Notes under the pieces: model-generated
The model's database searches: none
What the model saw: the letters and a program-made list of their open reading frames with translations, nothing else
Told to the model about the DNA's origin: nothing
Part shown: in pieces, positions 39,701 to 55,998 of the stretch
How the letters are laid out: each line of letters begins with the position of its first letter
How positions within the stretch are numbered: the first letter of the stretch is position 1
Position numbers and translations under genes: made by a program
Assembly (NCBI GenBank): GCA_013400155.1
Contig: VXBM01000009.1
Coordinates: forward strand, 1,710,590-1,774,589
From: Helopsaltes ochotensis
Lineage: Eukaryota > Chordata > Aves > Passeriformes > Locustellidae
Direction of reading: 5' to 3'
Length of the DNA: 64,000 nucleotides

Positions 39701-42700
39701 CTGACAAGAAAAGATTACCCACCATGCTGGTGAGCAAGGTAGTTCAGGATCACCTTCAAGCAGCAGAAGTCAAGCAAAAAACAGAAAACAGAAGACTGCT
39801 CAATGGCTAGGGACCAACTTCCTTTTTGTTTCTGCTATTTGAAATGAGAACTGTAGATTCTGCTACAAGTAGTTATCAGGACAGATAAAACTTTATATAA
39901 AAGTCAATGGCATAAAATGTAAACCAAACAAAAATACCTTCAGCCATAGAATTCTCCTATTAAAATTCAGATTAGCATTTCACTTTACAGTTATTCCTGG
40001 CAATAATTTTTATGTCTAGGAAAGACTGTCCTGCAGAAGTCTTAATTTTCAACATATATTGTATTTTCAACATAATTCTGGAAGAATCCTAAATGCTTAT
40101 GCAGTCACTTAATATGGGCTACATCTACACAGTTCTTACTGTTCCCAGGTTTTCTTCCCTAATCCAGATGTCACTGCTGTTGATTTGTTTCCACATGCAG
40201 AAACAGCTTTAACTTTGTGTCCACACAATATACACAGAAGGCTGTTTAGTGCATTGAATTGAAATGTAGCAGAACAAGGTGTTGGAAATTATTTCTCTTG
40301 GGTTTTCGCAGTAATTTTTTACAGCAAACCATGTACATGATCTTTAAGTAAATGTAAAAAGCAATACGGCACCAGAGCTTTGCTGGCTTTATCATGTCTA
40401 TTAAATATTGAGCTAAAATTGCTTCACCATGTGAAGAAGGAGAAGGAAAAGGTTCATTACATAATAGTAGCAGTAGAAGCAACATTTTGCATTTTTTCAC
40501 TTTAGCTTCTGAGGTTTTTTCAATACTATTATTTTGGTTATGATGATGGAAATGCAAAAATGTGAACAGGTAGATTTGCACAGCAAGTAAAAATGATAAG
40601 GCTAAAAGTAATTTTCCATTTTACAGACTTTTACAGAAGGAAGGAAAGGAAACATGCAAATTTCCTTTTTGCAAACCTTTAATACCAGAATACATCTTGG
40701 CTAAATCCATAAAGGAAGGTCAGTTTTACTAATAAAGCATTTTATTTTTCACTGCTGAATTCCTCTTAGAATTATTGCACATATTTTAAAATAAAATTAG
40801 TTTCTGGCCAAAATTAAAATGTCCTGACGAACAACACAAACTAATTGTTCTCTCTTTAAGTAAAATATAAAATGGAAAAAAAAGCTTTAGCAGAATTAAT
40901 ACATACAAATACAAGGTAATTTCTCGTGAGGTAATGTTCTAAGAATCAGTCTCTAAACACCCACAAGCATCTACTGATATAAGTGAAAGGGTTACATAAG
41001 TCTTAACAGCATGAATTTGGGAAAATTGAACCACTTACAACAGTCAGGGGCTGAAGAAACTACAGACAGGGTACTTAAAGCTATCAGTAGTGAAAATTTA
41101 AGACTTCACACATACTTTATACTCTAGAAATGTCAGAAAAACAGTTTTCAAATGTTTTATTGACTTTTTTTATCCTGAAGTCATGCTTCTATAACAGTGA
41201 GAACCAAAACCACTTTCAAAGGTGATGAAAATAAAAAGTAGAAATAGTGATTTAAATGGATGTTTTTTCCCTTAAGACATAACAGTGAAACATGAACAAA
41301 TCAGACTCTAGTCCTGCTTTTTTTCATATATCAAGAAGATTCATGTTGAGTTTTAAAAAAAATTTTTCACCACTGTAAATTAAAGATTTGGGCCTTTTTC
41401 ATGGTATTCATAAATTTGACACAACAACATGCATGGGATGGCTGTGGAAAAGGCAGCATTTCAAACGGAGGTAAGCGACACCCACATCAGCCACCTTCAA
41501 GAAGCCAAAGGGCAACAGGGGGTAAAAGCCTCAAGCACAGCAGGGTTGTCTTAGAACCATGACTACAAAAATAAAAACACACAAGAGGGCAATGATAAGT
41601 CAGAATCTAAATTTAAAACAAAGACTCAACAGGTAAACAAGTAGCAAGGAGACAGCAAAATCCATCCATCTCATCTCGTTGAGCTCTTGAGAAAAGGAGA
41701 GGTGGGAAAAAGATTTAATAAGTACAAGTATGGCTTGAACACTGCAGATGTTTAATCTGTCAATCTGAGTGGGAGTCTGGCATGAGATAACATAGACTTC
41801 CACTTGCCAATGGGGCTAGACAGAGGTTTCATGAAGAGAGACTTTGGGTCTATGTACTGATATTTTGTCCAAGTCCCATTTAAGGAAATAAATCCTTTCA
41901 TGAATTATACCCTTCTATTTCAACATCCCCATCTCTCTCTACAAAACTGCAATTACATTATTATCTTCAATAACAACTAGCCTGTATTTCATTTGAAATA
42001 CCATTAAAGCATTGAATATCAGGAGAGTAATTCTGATCTAGAGCAGAGCATTCAGCTGTGCAAATGCCAGAAAGCATGCTGGTCTGTCGTCCTCAGTCTG
42101 TTCCCAGTTGTGAGGGCAGTGCGTATTCCCTCCACCCTCAACAGCCATGGGGCTGGAATTTTCTTTTGGGCATAGTATGGGAAAGTGATAGAAGCCCTGG
42201 GAAAATCCATGTAGGAAATATTTGTGCCTTAGGCAATTCACAGTGATTAGATGAATTAAACTATTGAACAGAATTTAAGGGACAAGATCTCCCTTCTCCC
42301 ATCCTAGGCAGGATATCATTTGCAGACTTGCAGCAGTTTCCTCCCATGCAATACTCTTATGCAATATGACAGATTATTTTTTGTGGATAATTATTTCGTT
42401 TCTCAAATGAAGGCAGAAAGAGAAAGTAATTTGTATGTGTCAAATTTGTGTACTATGTTATCAAACTAAAACTGGCAAAAGAGGTTTGTTTGCTAAACTT
42501 CCTGCTGGAATAAAACACCTTGCTGAAACCACTGAGGAGAGATGCAAGAATTTTGAAGACTAACTTACTGAGCCCCAGATCAGAATGCAGATACTCCACG
42601 TAGTATAGGCTTATAAAGTACATAAATAATCATCTAGAATATCTGAGATCACACCCAAGTTTTTCAGACTGATGCCAACACCTCAGTGGTAACACTGACC

Positions 42701-45700
42701 TTGTGGTGCTGTGAACAAGAATGCATTCTACAGACATGGAAAGACATGGAAAACTCATGGTCAATTTCTTAATCTAAGATCAAGAAACAACCACCATATG
42801 GGGAAGGCCATCACATTTTGCGGTGACAGAATCTGGGAATCACCTGCACAGAAACTACCAAAAGCATTTTAGATCTTAATGGAGAAGAACAATTGACATC
42901 TGAGATGCTTCTTTTTATGAAAGCCGAACAAAAATACTTTCAAAACCTAAATGTGACATTGCATAGGACTGAAGGACTACAGTACCATGAATTACAATAT
43001 GGACATTGAAATAGTTTTGACAAAATATCTACTTTGAGCACATGCTGCAATACACTTAGCCAGCATGGTTCAATCTTAAAACATTAGTCAAGAAACTTGT
43101 TCTTATAAAATAATGTCATGTAGTACATCTTTGCCTAGTAAAAAAAAGAAACACATTACGTAGCATCTGATCCAAAGCTCACTGAAGTTAGTAGGAATTC
43201 AGAGTCTTCCAAAACTAAAATGATTTGCATAAGCTAGCAAACATAATACATTCTTGTAACATTATTAATAAATTCTTCAAAAAACTAAACAAACACAAAA
43301 CAAGAAAACAAAAACATAAATGAAACCCAAAAAAAAGAGGAAAAGGCCTTTAGAATGAAACATACTAAATCCAGTTGCTTTCTCACCCAGTACGACCATT
43401 TTATGTTGCAAAATCAATCTCCAGTAATGGCTAAAATGTATGGGGGAAAGCTCATAGAACTGAGTCTTCTGCTACACATTTGCAGCTCTCAGCATTTACT
43501 GTGGAAATCCCGAGCCAAAACCTATCTAGATCTTCCTATTTCATATTTAACAATGAAACAGTATTTCACTAAGTTGCTGTACCTTTGTTTTGCTCCCACT
43601 CACTATTAAGGCCTCCATTGCATTTTATGCTCTACAGCACAAGCTCTACAGTTACCTTCTCCACTGAAACAAAATCTCAAACTGTTCTGTGGCCATTCCC
43701 ATATGAGAAACAAAAATAGCTGTATTCTATTAAACTTTTATACTAATTGTTCTAGCCTAGCAGCTGCCTTCCCCTACCCATCCACCCACTCCCCCCAAGC
43801 TGAAAGAATTTTGTTTACTTAGGTTTTCTTCAAATGGCCACCTCTCTGTACCTCTGATTACAGAGTATGCTTTAACAGCTTGGGCAGCATTCAAAATATG
43901 GGAGCACCATGTATTCACTACATGCTTTAAAATATTCCTAAATTCTTCCTCTTCATAACCTCCAAAATTCTGATTCTCTTTTTAATCTCACCAGCACTGA
44001 GACGATGTTTGCAGACTCACAATGACTCTCAAATCAAGCATCAACAGCCTCTTGTGTATGTACAGTCATGGCCTCACTCAGCTTCAAGATTACCATCATT
44101 TTGCCTTCAGAGACAACTCCGTCTTTCATCTAAATTTATTGCCTCAAAACCTATGATGGGATCTCTTCTTTTTTAGTTGAGAGTTCTATAGCATAATCTC
44201 CTGTGCCTGAACTAGACATTTTAATTCCTTTTATACCCATGCCTTTCAGATGGCATTTAAAATAGGACAGGTGACTCACATCACTAAAATATGTACATCT
44301 CTCCAGTGACTCTCTAGAGGGGATCTTAAGAATCAGCTCAGATGTTTCACAATGTTAGAAAAATCCCTGCTTTGTAGTTGGAAATTTTACAACTTACAAT
44401 TTACAATGACCCCTATTTTTGACAGTCCTGCATAATTATGTAACTATAAACAATTCTCATCTTCCTCCAGGCCTTCCCTTTATTCAAGCCTCAAGTCCTC
44501 CCTAATATGTCTAATACTAACATACTTTATTAAAAAGTCATACACACAACATCTTACCTTTGATGCCATACGCATGAACAGTGAGTTTTGATCTTCTGCT
44601 GTTCTCATCTTCTCATTTTTGACCAAATCCTTCAGGTTCATACTATCATCATCCTGAAAATACCTTACTCTCTCTTTATCTACATGAGTAGGCACCTGGA
44701 AGCAAACACATTAAAAATAAATATTAGCCTCATGAGAAAGATCAGCTATAAAATTCAGACCCTAACAATTACAACAAGTTTAAAAGAATCATGAATCAAA
44801 TTAAGCAGATCCGAAACAACTGGGCTAACAGCTCCATTTTATCTGAGGAGGAAAACATCTTTCCCTTTCTTCAATTGCATCACTATGTCTAAATAAAAAT
44901 ATAGCCTCTTCCATACTCACTATATCCTTAACATCCTCTTAAGGTACCAGAACTACAACATTACCAGTCAGGATAGACAGTACTTCACTGAAACAGTTAA
45001 TTAGTTCATAAAATTTAAATATTCTAAAAAGTAATTTTATTATAATTTTATAATTATTATAAATTATTGACAACTGTAAAGCTTTTGTAAAGTCACATAC
45101 AGTACTGAAACACAAAAATCACTGACAGTACTGAAAACTTGTGTGAATATGGCACCTCTGGGAAATGCTGCCATCTTAGACAGAGTACACAAGAGAACAG
45201 AGATGTCCCTTAGGATAGGACTAAATTCTGAAGGAGTACAGGGAGTGGTCATTAACATAAAGCAGGATAGCATTTTCCAAAATGGAAACAACAGGACAAT
45301 GACAACTAATTCCTCACCCTCTTGTGTCTTTCACTTCTCCATAGTGGTGTTGCAAACTGATCTGTCCTACTCATCAAGAATGCTTGCTAGAATTATGAGG
45401 TAGTGTCACCTCCTGTTATCTCGGAAAGATCGAAGTCCTACTATATTTACTACTGGAAGTGGTCATCCTAAGAATAAAACACTGCTCCAGCTTCCAAGCT
45501 TATTATTCCCCAAAGCACTTTGCTACAAAGATTAGGTCATAATTATTATCATCAGTAGCCATATTTTTATTAGAACTAAAGTGAAATTAGCCCCTGAGAC
45601 CTGAGTATCTCAGCAAAATCTTTCTCAATTTGGAAATATGCAGCTCTGCTAATCTTCATTATTTAGATAACTTTACGTAATATAAACTAAGAGACTGTGA

Positions 45701-48700
45701 TAACTTTTCCTTGAACATGCATTTAAATAAGCCCTAAAGTGATCCCTTGGGAAATGCAATCTGAAAATAAACTAAATATATGCTTAATAAATATGTACTC
45801 TAATACTTAATTGACATTCTGATAAGATACTCATTAATTATGGCATCATAAAAGTAAAACCACAAAATCATTTAAGAACTGCAATTCAATACTCAGATTT
45901 GTAAAACTTACCATCTGCTGCTTTCTTCTTCCTCCTTTTGGCTCCAGTGGCTCTGTTGGTCCTGTCACAGGCCATGCCCTTCCACTTCCATCTGTTCTGA
46001 CAAGGACCACTTGTTCATCTTCCTGACGGCTTGAAGCCTGTGTCAGGTTTTAAGACATATTTTAAAACAGATGGTACAGACAAGCCAAAAGAAACACCTA
46101 ATCCACATTAAATAAATGTTTTAAATCCTAAAGAGTAAATTTTGTGTGTTCAGTATAATTCAGAAGTAGACAGCTTCACCTTAGTGAGGTATTCTTTTCA
46201 CATTCAGAAAGAAAAAAATATTAAAAATACATTCAATTAGTTAAATGCAGAGCTTTTCTTTCCAAAAGAACCAAGTCTGTATTCTTGTTTTTTTCACATA
46301 AAGCTTTATCTCTAGAAGACACACAATGCTTCTGGAAGAGTTAAACAGATAATATTAAATTAATATACACCACCACCATTATAATGCTGCATTCCTGAAA
46401 ACCATCCACAAAGCTACAGCCCATTACCACTTCTTTTATGGATTGGGAGTGTGGGGGATGACCACCCTCTCCTCAGTCCCCCAAAAAGTTATAGAACCTG
46501 TCTTCATGGAAAGCCCTTTATAGGGCCCCCAATTCATAGGGGTGTTCTCAAACTTAAAGAAAGATATATTATCTATATACACAATAGAGGGGAAAAAAAG
46601 GCAGAAATTCTTCACCAAAAAGTAAGTATTTCACTTTCTAAAATATTAAGAATAATTAAAATAATAATTTAAAAGCCTGTGAACTTCCTGATTATTCTCC
46701 AAAGATATTTAGGTAAATCAGTTGATTTGAGCACATAATGGGGTCACTACTTAATCAGATGATATGAGGACAGCCTTTGTCAAATCTTATAAACAACTTC
46801 ATTAATCTCCATTTCAAGCTATTTTCTACCAAACTGCTTTCCACCTGCCATCCTTGCCTAAGGAAAGCTTGTCCCAGAAACCCAAATAAAATCTGGAAAA
46901 CCTGTAGTTACTGAAGTATACTCAACAGCTTAATTACATTTTCCAAGGAAACTCACATGAAGGTAGAAGTTCTGGGTAAGCCAGACCTCTCCCTTCTGTA
47001 ACACCAAAGGCAAATTTCATTTTGCAAAGCAAACCAAGATGTCCAGCACCACTTTGGCTCCAATAAGAATACTGATATTTTCAGAGAATACAACAGGGCT
47101 TATTTCCAGCAACAGCATCAGCCAGATATATGTTATCTGTATGTAACCTGTACCTCCCCTGTTACCTTTTCACAAGGTAAGGGCTTTTGTCCCTATTGGG
47201 AGGGGGAGAAAAGGTGGTTCATCCCAACAGAGAAAAAGGCTGTGTGCATACACTCCACACATGTCATGTGATTAAACGATCAGATGACACAAACAGCCAG
47301 ACTGGGGGGATCATGTTTTCAAGTCATCACTATGCCACAAAACCTTATTCACAGCAGATACAGAAAGCAAAGATGAAGTTAACATCAATAAGAATGTATC
47401 ACAGGAAAATTCTTAAATGCCAGGATTCCTTTAAAACTTGGGTAACTTTACAAGTTTGGAGGTTGAACACATAACCATAGATACTGCAATGAAAACTCAA
47501 AAATCCAGAGCATTGCTAGTTAGTCTGAAACGATATAGACCTTTGCAGAGGAAAAAAAACTACCTTGTTCTAAAGTCACCATGATACAAAGCTCTCTGAA
47601 GTGGACCAGTCAAATCCACACAGCAGACCCTTTAGTTTTCAGGGAATAATCTACCAAGTACCACTTCTGAAGGGTCCTGTTATGTGAAATCCTCAGTCAG
47701 GAGCATCTTTCCAATCATCCAGCTCCTTTTTTACCCGCTGCCTGTACGGAGTCTCCAAAAGGACGCTAACTTCAGGTCTCTTCTTCCCCACAATTTGTGT
47801 TACCGAGACAAGAAAAAGGATGAACTTTTCCATTCCCAGTCTCTAAACTTCAACCTCCCTGTTTACATGACTTTTAAAAAATACAAAACACTAAAATCAA
47901 TACTCATTACAACAGCAGTGCTTCAACAACTGCAAAGAACAGTAAATACCGGATTCTTATATCAACTTACAAACATTTAGTTCCTTTTAAAGACATCCAT
48001 CCCAAAATTTGTCTTCATTAAAATGCTTAATACAGACATTTTAAAAAGCATGCCATTGATGTGCAGGCTATTATTTTCACAAAATTTAATGGAATTCACA
48101 AGGTGTTCTATGTGTCAGACATTCTTTGCTTTTGAAGAAGGGCTCTAAAATGTTAGATCCAAGCAACATTTGCACCTTCTTCTTTCTTCCCATTTCTGCA
48201 TGCTTACACACTAAAATGCAAGCAGCAGAAGAGAATCTTCTGGATCTGAATCATGGAATGAGTTAGGACAGGGACAGAGAATGGAGAGCGGAGCAATAGA
48301 TATAATACATACTGAATTCTTTGAGTCAGAACCCTACAGCTAGCAAGGTTTTGTCTGCCTTGTGAGGGTTTGAGGTTTTTTTTCTCCCTCATTTCCAAAG
48401 GTCCCGAGTCCTGACATTTTAAAGCATGTAATACTAACTATAACATATTTAGGTTGAATATTCCAGAGGGGAAAAAAAGGCAAAAAATTATAGTAATTTT
48501 TAGCTTTAGAATACAAAGTACAAAAAAATAGAAGTGGTCCTTCAAAGAGAGATTAAAGGAAGCAGATAAAAGGATAAAATAATTATGGACAGTATGAAGA
48601 CTAATGTGAAGTCATGTGAGAGACTAACAGCAAATGCATACTAGGAACCAAAATGAATCCAATGGATGCAAGCCAACATGATTATTCAGAAGATTAAAGA

Positions 48701-51700
48701 TGTTATTAGAGGTAAAGACATCCTTCAGATCTCAAAAACCTACCTAAATAGAACTGACTTTAAAATACAGCATAACAGAAAGTCAATTTTATTAACGCAA
48801 AAGAACTGATTTTTAGGAGAATCTTACTAACAATAATTAGTAAAGCTCTTTCTAAACACATCAGAAGCAAAAAGCTTTCTGGTAGAAAATGATGCTCAAG
48901 CAGTTACAGTATTATCAGAAGGTGACATTTGAATAATATATTAGTTAATTGTATTTTATTAGGCATCACTTTTTGAAAGAAAAGAAAAAAAAACTAGAAC
49001 AAGCTTTAGAAATCATCTTAACTGAAATATCAGTAAAAAGAATTTTTTAAGTAAGTTGCCATGAAGTAATGATTTTCATTAGAGCTTCCAAAAAAGAATT
49101 CCAATATAAAATGTCCACATCCTTCAGCATACACTATATCCCTTAAACAGGTCTCAGAACAAAAATAATGGAAAGCGGCCAATATAATAAAAAGCTTTAA
49201 AATGTGCCAAAGGCTGATCCTGGGAATTCTGGGGCAATGTATCTAACATTTGTAATGGACAAGTTCACACAAGTATAATAAAAACCAGAGTTGCGCTACA
49301 CTTGAACAATTACTCCATACTGAGAAAGAGCCTTTGCCGGAAAAATCCACAACTCACAGAAGTAATGGACTTTTTCAAAGAAGTGTGGATACCAATCTAA
49401 CTGCAAGAGTTACTCAATGTTCTCCTTTTATCTATTGATATTTTCTTTACACTTGCATTCCCATGACTGTATGACATGGGGTATGGTAACACAATGTGAT
49501 CATTGTGATATAATAAATACTCATTAATAATTATGATCAGATAAATAATATTTCTATTAAGTACAACCTAAGCTTAAAAACATATATTAAGAGTACTTTT
49601 AATATACCTATTGTTAAATGTTAAAATTGAAGCTGGAGAAGAGGCTCAGTCACTATCCCTGAATCTTGTGATGACTGCTAAACAAACAACATAATTTACA
49701 GTCTGAAATGAATAAAAATAGTGTCTATTTGCAGAATGAGAGAGGAATTGTTTGTTGCCATTAATTAAGGAACATGAATTTTTACTTCAGGCCAATTAAA
49801 TATGCAAAGTACACAGTTGTTCTCACCAAATGTATGAGTTGCTATATAGCAATTAACACTCAACTGAACAAAACAAGCAGACATGTCTGGTTTTAAAAGA
49901 TAAAAGCTTTAAATTAAATACATAAATAAATAAGATACAGATCTGAAAAAGATTTTTGAACTCTCCAGAGATTAGCCCTGTTCCATAATCCAGCAGGAGG
50001 AAGTGGAAATCCTCTGCCACACCAGGTGCACAGCTTAATTTGAGGAACAGACACTGGAGCAAGTGAACAAATGGAATAATCAGGCCAAGCATCTGAGATA
50101 AGATCCACTCAATTAGAACTGTTTTTCAATCCTAGTAGCTAAAGGGAATAAAACATATTTTAATAGTCAGTGTATTGTGGGGTAGGGAACAACTAAAGCT
50201 TAAAAAAACCCGATTTTTTTTAATTACTGAGCCAACAAAAAGCTGGATGCTGCATGATTTGAAAGCTTTCTGCAAATGTTTACTGAGAGCTACATTCAAA
50301 TGGTACAAGCACAGTGTAATGAAAGAATAACAAAGGAACAGTCTTCAACAAGGAGCAAGCCTCTACAGCCAAATGCTAGCTTTGTCAAATCAGATGCTGC
50401 CATTAAGCATGCCACCTGTTTCCTTTCCCCTACAGTCTTTGACAAACAGAAATGCTTTGAATATTGCTTTACTCCTCTAAAAGTCTGCCCTTACATTATA
50501 GTATCACTAAGTGTCTAAAAGATATCTAGCACTTCTCAGAGTGCTGGACTCAGCTATTTCTTCCATCCACTGTCTCCTGTTCTCTTCCACTGCTCCTTCT
50601 CCTCCCATTCCAGTTACCCTTCTGCTAGGCTCCCAGGTTGCATTCACACCCGTACCAGAAGGATGAGTAAATCTGGTGTAGAAAGAGCATCTGCCTCCTT
50701 CAGTGCTGGCTGTTCCTAAGGGCACCATGTCTCATATCCAGGAGTCATTTTATTCCCAATCTGGAGTCCCCAAGTAACAGGTTGCAAAGCATCTAAGCTT
50801 CCCTTCAAGCTCTAACATTTGTTGTGAATCGTGGCACTTTAACCTTCAACATAATGTCTAAAAATCAGTAGGTTAACCATTCTCTATGGCAAGACTGAGG
50901 TGTGCATCTCACAGGAAGATGAAATTAAAATGGTCTGAGGTCTGTAACAGCAGTCCACTGTATACTTGTTGTATCTTTGATTTGGGTTTCTTAAAGCAGA
51001 AAAAAGATAAGACTAAGAGAATTAGCAGCATGAGGAAGAAAAGCAAAAGCAAACTTCTGAAAACTAGGTTAAAAATTTAGTATTTCAAGAAAGACTTCAT
51101 AAATATATTAATGAGTCACTATTATACATTCAAAGGGTGCTAACACAGTAATGGGATTTTTAAAAAGTTTACAAGATCAGAAAGTTGGACTGCCATAATT
51201 AGGCCCTTGTGTTTAACAGTGAAGCGAGCATTAGAAAACCTAAGGCAGGCTGCAACACAGAGGTGAACTAGTCTACAGAATAGCATCTGTATCAGGTAGT
51301 GCTTGGTCTGCGTGTAAAGCATGACACTAGAAAAAACCCCAAATCACGGAAAAGGATTAGGTCTCTATCCTTTCTTTCTGCCAGTAAGTAAGTGACAATG
51401 ATTAACAACACAATATGTAAAAAACTTCATTTGTTCTTATTGCTATAAAGTCAATTGTCCCTTAAAATTCAGCAATTGTTTGTTCTTATATTACAAAAAG
51501 GTTATTTTGGCTGAACTGTTTATTACTCAGAATAAGCAGTTTATTAATCTCCTCTTTACAGTTAATGTCTCTGATCAGTCCTGCATGCAGAAATCTTTCT
51601 ATTTCTGCTCACTACTTATTTTCTTAGAGCATCTTTAAGACAGGGTGATCAGAATATCATCTTTCGAGTAGAATGGCCACACACACAAATCTAAAGTCAA

Positions 51701-54700
51701 ATTCAGTAAGAGTCATACTGCCAGCCAGTGGAACTAGTAACATATAACTTACAGCAGCTTGTAATGTGTCTGTCCAGTGATGCAGCTAGAAATGGGGAAA
51801 AGTAAAGCAGTTGAGTCTAACTTTAAAATAAGAATGGGTATCAGGAAGCCACATAGCCTTGAAAATACAACTTTTTAAAAAGCTCAAAATATTCAGTTTG
51901 ATACTCTAAATTGTTAGCTACGCTTTGAAATGGTTAGTCAGTTAGTCACATCAGTGAGCCACTGCAGGTATGAGATGTAAGAAAACTTGTAAAAAATATA
52001 ATGACTAGACGGCTTGTTTTTATAGCAAGAACATCTGACAGAGAACATATATACTCAGACCATAAAAAAAGAGAAGTGCTGCAGCATGGTGATTGTAATT
52101 CCACAGATTTCTATTTCATCTTAACAACTGATTTAACACAGTGAAAGGGTAAATATAGCAGTAAAAATACGTAGAAATTTAACATGCTGTTGGGAGAAAA
52201 ACAGAGCCAGAAAAAATGGCACCATCAGTTACAAGTGCTGCATGCCACTTGGATATGGTTTTTGTCTCTGGTGTTAAAGCATATTTGGAAGTTTTTGTAT
52301 TCTCAGTTAGAACTCTAGGAAGTTTTAGCCATTCAGCCCATTTATACTTTTTACATGTTCTGAAATTGTAAGATATTTTACATTGTTACTGATATAATTT
52401 CTCCAACATGTTTTAATTGTAAAAGCCAATTTCCTATGAATTACATTCAGGAAGATAAACTACTTTGTCTTAGTATGTCTTTGTCTAAAATAATTGTGTA
52501 ATCCTCTCTTACTGACATCAACAAAAATGTTCAGGAAATATACTTATCAATAACAGCATACACCTATTACTTTTTTAAAAGCGTGCACTAATGATACGAA
52601 AGCTGTTCTGCAGAAGTATACCCCCTTCATTTTCCATGTTACATTTAGAGCTAGTCAAGTCTGTATGGAAAACACAAACTTTTGCTGGACAAAGAATGGC
52701 ACAGCCATCTTGCAGACAAGATTCAAGTGTGACAGAACAGCAGGAATCAGGAATTCTGATGAGTTGAAAACATCTAAGAGTAAACAGGCCATGAGCCATC
52801 TGTTGCTGCATCTCCCCACCATCTGAAGTTCCAAATAAAATCTCAGATCTTCACTGTGCATTTAGTGAGGATCATTAATCCCCAGCCTTCTAGTTTTTAT
52901 ACAAGTGTCTCAGATATACTTTTCTGCAAAACAATTTTAAATGATTTTTAAAGGATTATTTATATATGGTAAATCTATAAGCATTCCTACAGCTGTATTT
53001 AGGTTCTGCATTTGCTAAATCAGAATGAAAGCTATGAAAACATATTACAGGTAAATTTTGACAACCAAGTATTTTCATTGCAGAAAAATATCTGAGTTTA
53101 TAGTCTCAATCACCAAACCTAAAATTAAACATCCTGGCACACCTGCAATTTTGAATGTTAATTTTCAGGGTGATTTGGCTTTTGCTTTCTTTGTATTTGT
53201 TTAGCACTGGCTTGGTTTCTCTTTAAATAAAAAATCCGCACACATCAGAAGCATTGATTATTTTCCTTCTTTCTTTCACTTCCCACTCTGAAGTACTAAT
53301 CACTATCTAAATTTTACGTGTATATACACACATACACAAACACACATGTACACACACACACCACCTTACTTTGAGATAACCGTCTCTTTCTCCAAAGAAT
53401 CATTGTCATTTTAAAGCTACTTTTGAACAGGTCAATCTTGAAGACATATGAAAAGTAAACATACAATCTTGTTTTCTCCATTATCATTACTGGAACCAGT
53501 AGAACATTATTTCAGGTTTGTTCCACAACTGATTCCTCTCAGCTACTTATTCCTAGTGTCACATGGTTTACTTGTCTCAGGATAGTAACTATGCAGCAAT
53601 TTCTCTGGATAAAGATCCAGCATGTTCCATCCTGTCTCTCCTAATGCAGAACTACATACAATGGGATGCAATGGATGCAATTTTATAGAATTACAGTATA
53701 TTAAGTGTTTGGAAAGGACCTTAAAGATTGTCTAGTCTCAACCTCCTGCCATAGGCAGGACCTCCCTCTAGACGAGGCTGCTCAAGGCCTTCTCCAACCT
53801 GGCCTTGAACACTGCCAGGACTGGGGCATCCACAACCACCCTGAGCAACCTGTTCCAGTACCTCACCACTCTGAAAGTAAAAAAATATTCTTCCTAATAT
53901 CTAACCTAAATTTCACCTCTTTCAGTTTGTACCCATTACTCCTTGTCCTATGACCAGAGCTCCTAACAAAGAGTCCCATCCCTCTCTGGCTTCCCTGTAG
54001 GCCCCCTTCAGACAAGTAGAATTTGAGATTTAAGCCAAGCTGTTTTATTCAGTTTATTTTCTAAAATCTAGTGTTAGTTCTTCAAAAAAAATTTTAAAAA
54101 TATTGTTTATATTGAGCTAGTTTCCCTAGAATTCTCCCTCGGTCTGGTGTCTAATGAATCTCAGGAATCCAAATTAAACATCAGACCTTCAACACATGAA
54201 AATTTTTGTTCAGATAGGAGGTGTCAGAAACATAATCAACCTTATTATTTATACTCAAAAAAGTAATTAAATAAGAATAGCAGAAGCACTTGAAGTACAT
54301 GGAGCTCTTAATACTATGAAGGTTTTCACTAAAAAATGAGCCCCACTTTTGCCCTAAAACTCACTAAATTAACTTTTCCCTGCACCATAAATCTTTTCTA
54401 CATGAGATACACAAGCAATGGCCTGGAGTCTGTTACTCTTACACATGCAAGAGGTAGCCTAGGAACAGTTTTCTCCTTTAAAGCGTCAGCCATTGTAAAG
54501 TGAAATGCTGTGCCTGCCAAAATTCAAGTCTTACTCTACGGATATCTTCTAAGCCCAAAAGGCTTCACAGAAGCACTGAATATTCTTCAGTATAAAAACA
54601 CTCATATTATACCAAAGGCTGAAGAACTTCCACAGAAAATTCAGTAACTCAAATGAAGAATTTATGTGATTAAATAATTCATATTTTCCCAATATATTCT

Positions 54701-55960
54701 TAAATGAGTAAAAGAAAAGCCTATAGCTTTTTCTATTTTTCAGAACTCTCTTCTTCTAAGTAATCAGTGACACTATACCCTACCATGTTATTCTGCTTCA
54801 AGTACCACCTTCCAGCTTTCATTCAATTTTGTATTGATTTTGTCTTTCAAATGCAATTCATCATTATTGAAAACTGTCTCTAGCATTTGCTCAGCAGAGA
54901 CTACTTTCTGTTTCCTGCATACTAATTATGTTCTATGGAACACAGAAAAAAGCTTAGGGTTGAGAAGCTTTTCTTCTTAGCCATCCTTCATTTGGGTTTG
55001 AAAACAGTTTTAAAAGATGCATACTCTTATATTATATTCATCCACTACCATGTTGTTAGACTAGATGTTCGTAAGTCCCTTCGAAAGGATATATTCTATA
55101 TTCTGCCTCTTCCTCATTTGAATTTTTACCTTCCAATTTTTGTAGTAGCGAAACCCACTGGAAATTAATAGCCTCAAATGAATGCTAATGTTCCAAATAT
55201 GGCTTGCTAAAAAAAAATACTGAATAAACTTTATGCTGAATAAAAGTATAAATTACATCAGTTGTGACTGGTACTGACAATGGCAGAGATGACATCCTCA
55301 TAACAAACGTAATAAAATCTAGAGTTGTGTAGCACTTTCAGAACAGAAATACAAACTGTATTTAAGAACACATGGAAGTTGTTTTCTAACTGCTGAAGTC
55401 TGCACAACTTTCTGCTGTCTCCTTACATTCAATAGGTATCATTTTCATCACCTATCCCAACTCAGAAAGCCTATGGTACAGCAGCCTTCTCTTTACACAG
55501 TTTCACTACTACTCAAAGTGCAGCCTTGCTTTCTCAAAATGCCCATGACAAATTAGACAATAAGCATCTGAAAATAAGCATCATTCAACTCTATCCCAAG
55601 TGAAATCAAAAGTTTTTGATTTCCACAGACCCTGAAGGTTGCCTCCTGCTCAAACCTAAAGACAAAACAAGCACAATCTAAATGTGGCTCAAGCATTTAA
55701 GTATACAATACCCATTAAGACCCCAAATTCCATTAACAGATCATTTAACTGTATTCATACCAAAATTAATAGGGTTACATACTTAAGGCAGCCTACAGTG
55801 AACAATAGAGGGGTTCTACCCAAGCTGAGACTTCGTGAAATATACCAGCAGAGAAACAAAACATTTTTAAACTCCAAACATCACTTTTTGAAAACTGTAC
55901 TTCACAACCACATTTTTGAGATTGCTTGGGGTAGAATTCTTGTCTAAGTCAAAAAAAACA

Positions 55961-55998
<38 letters not shown>

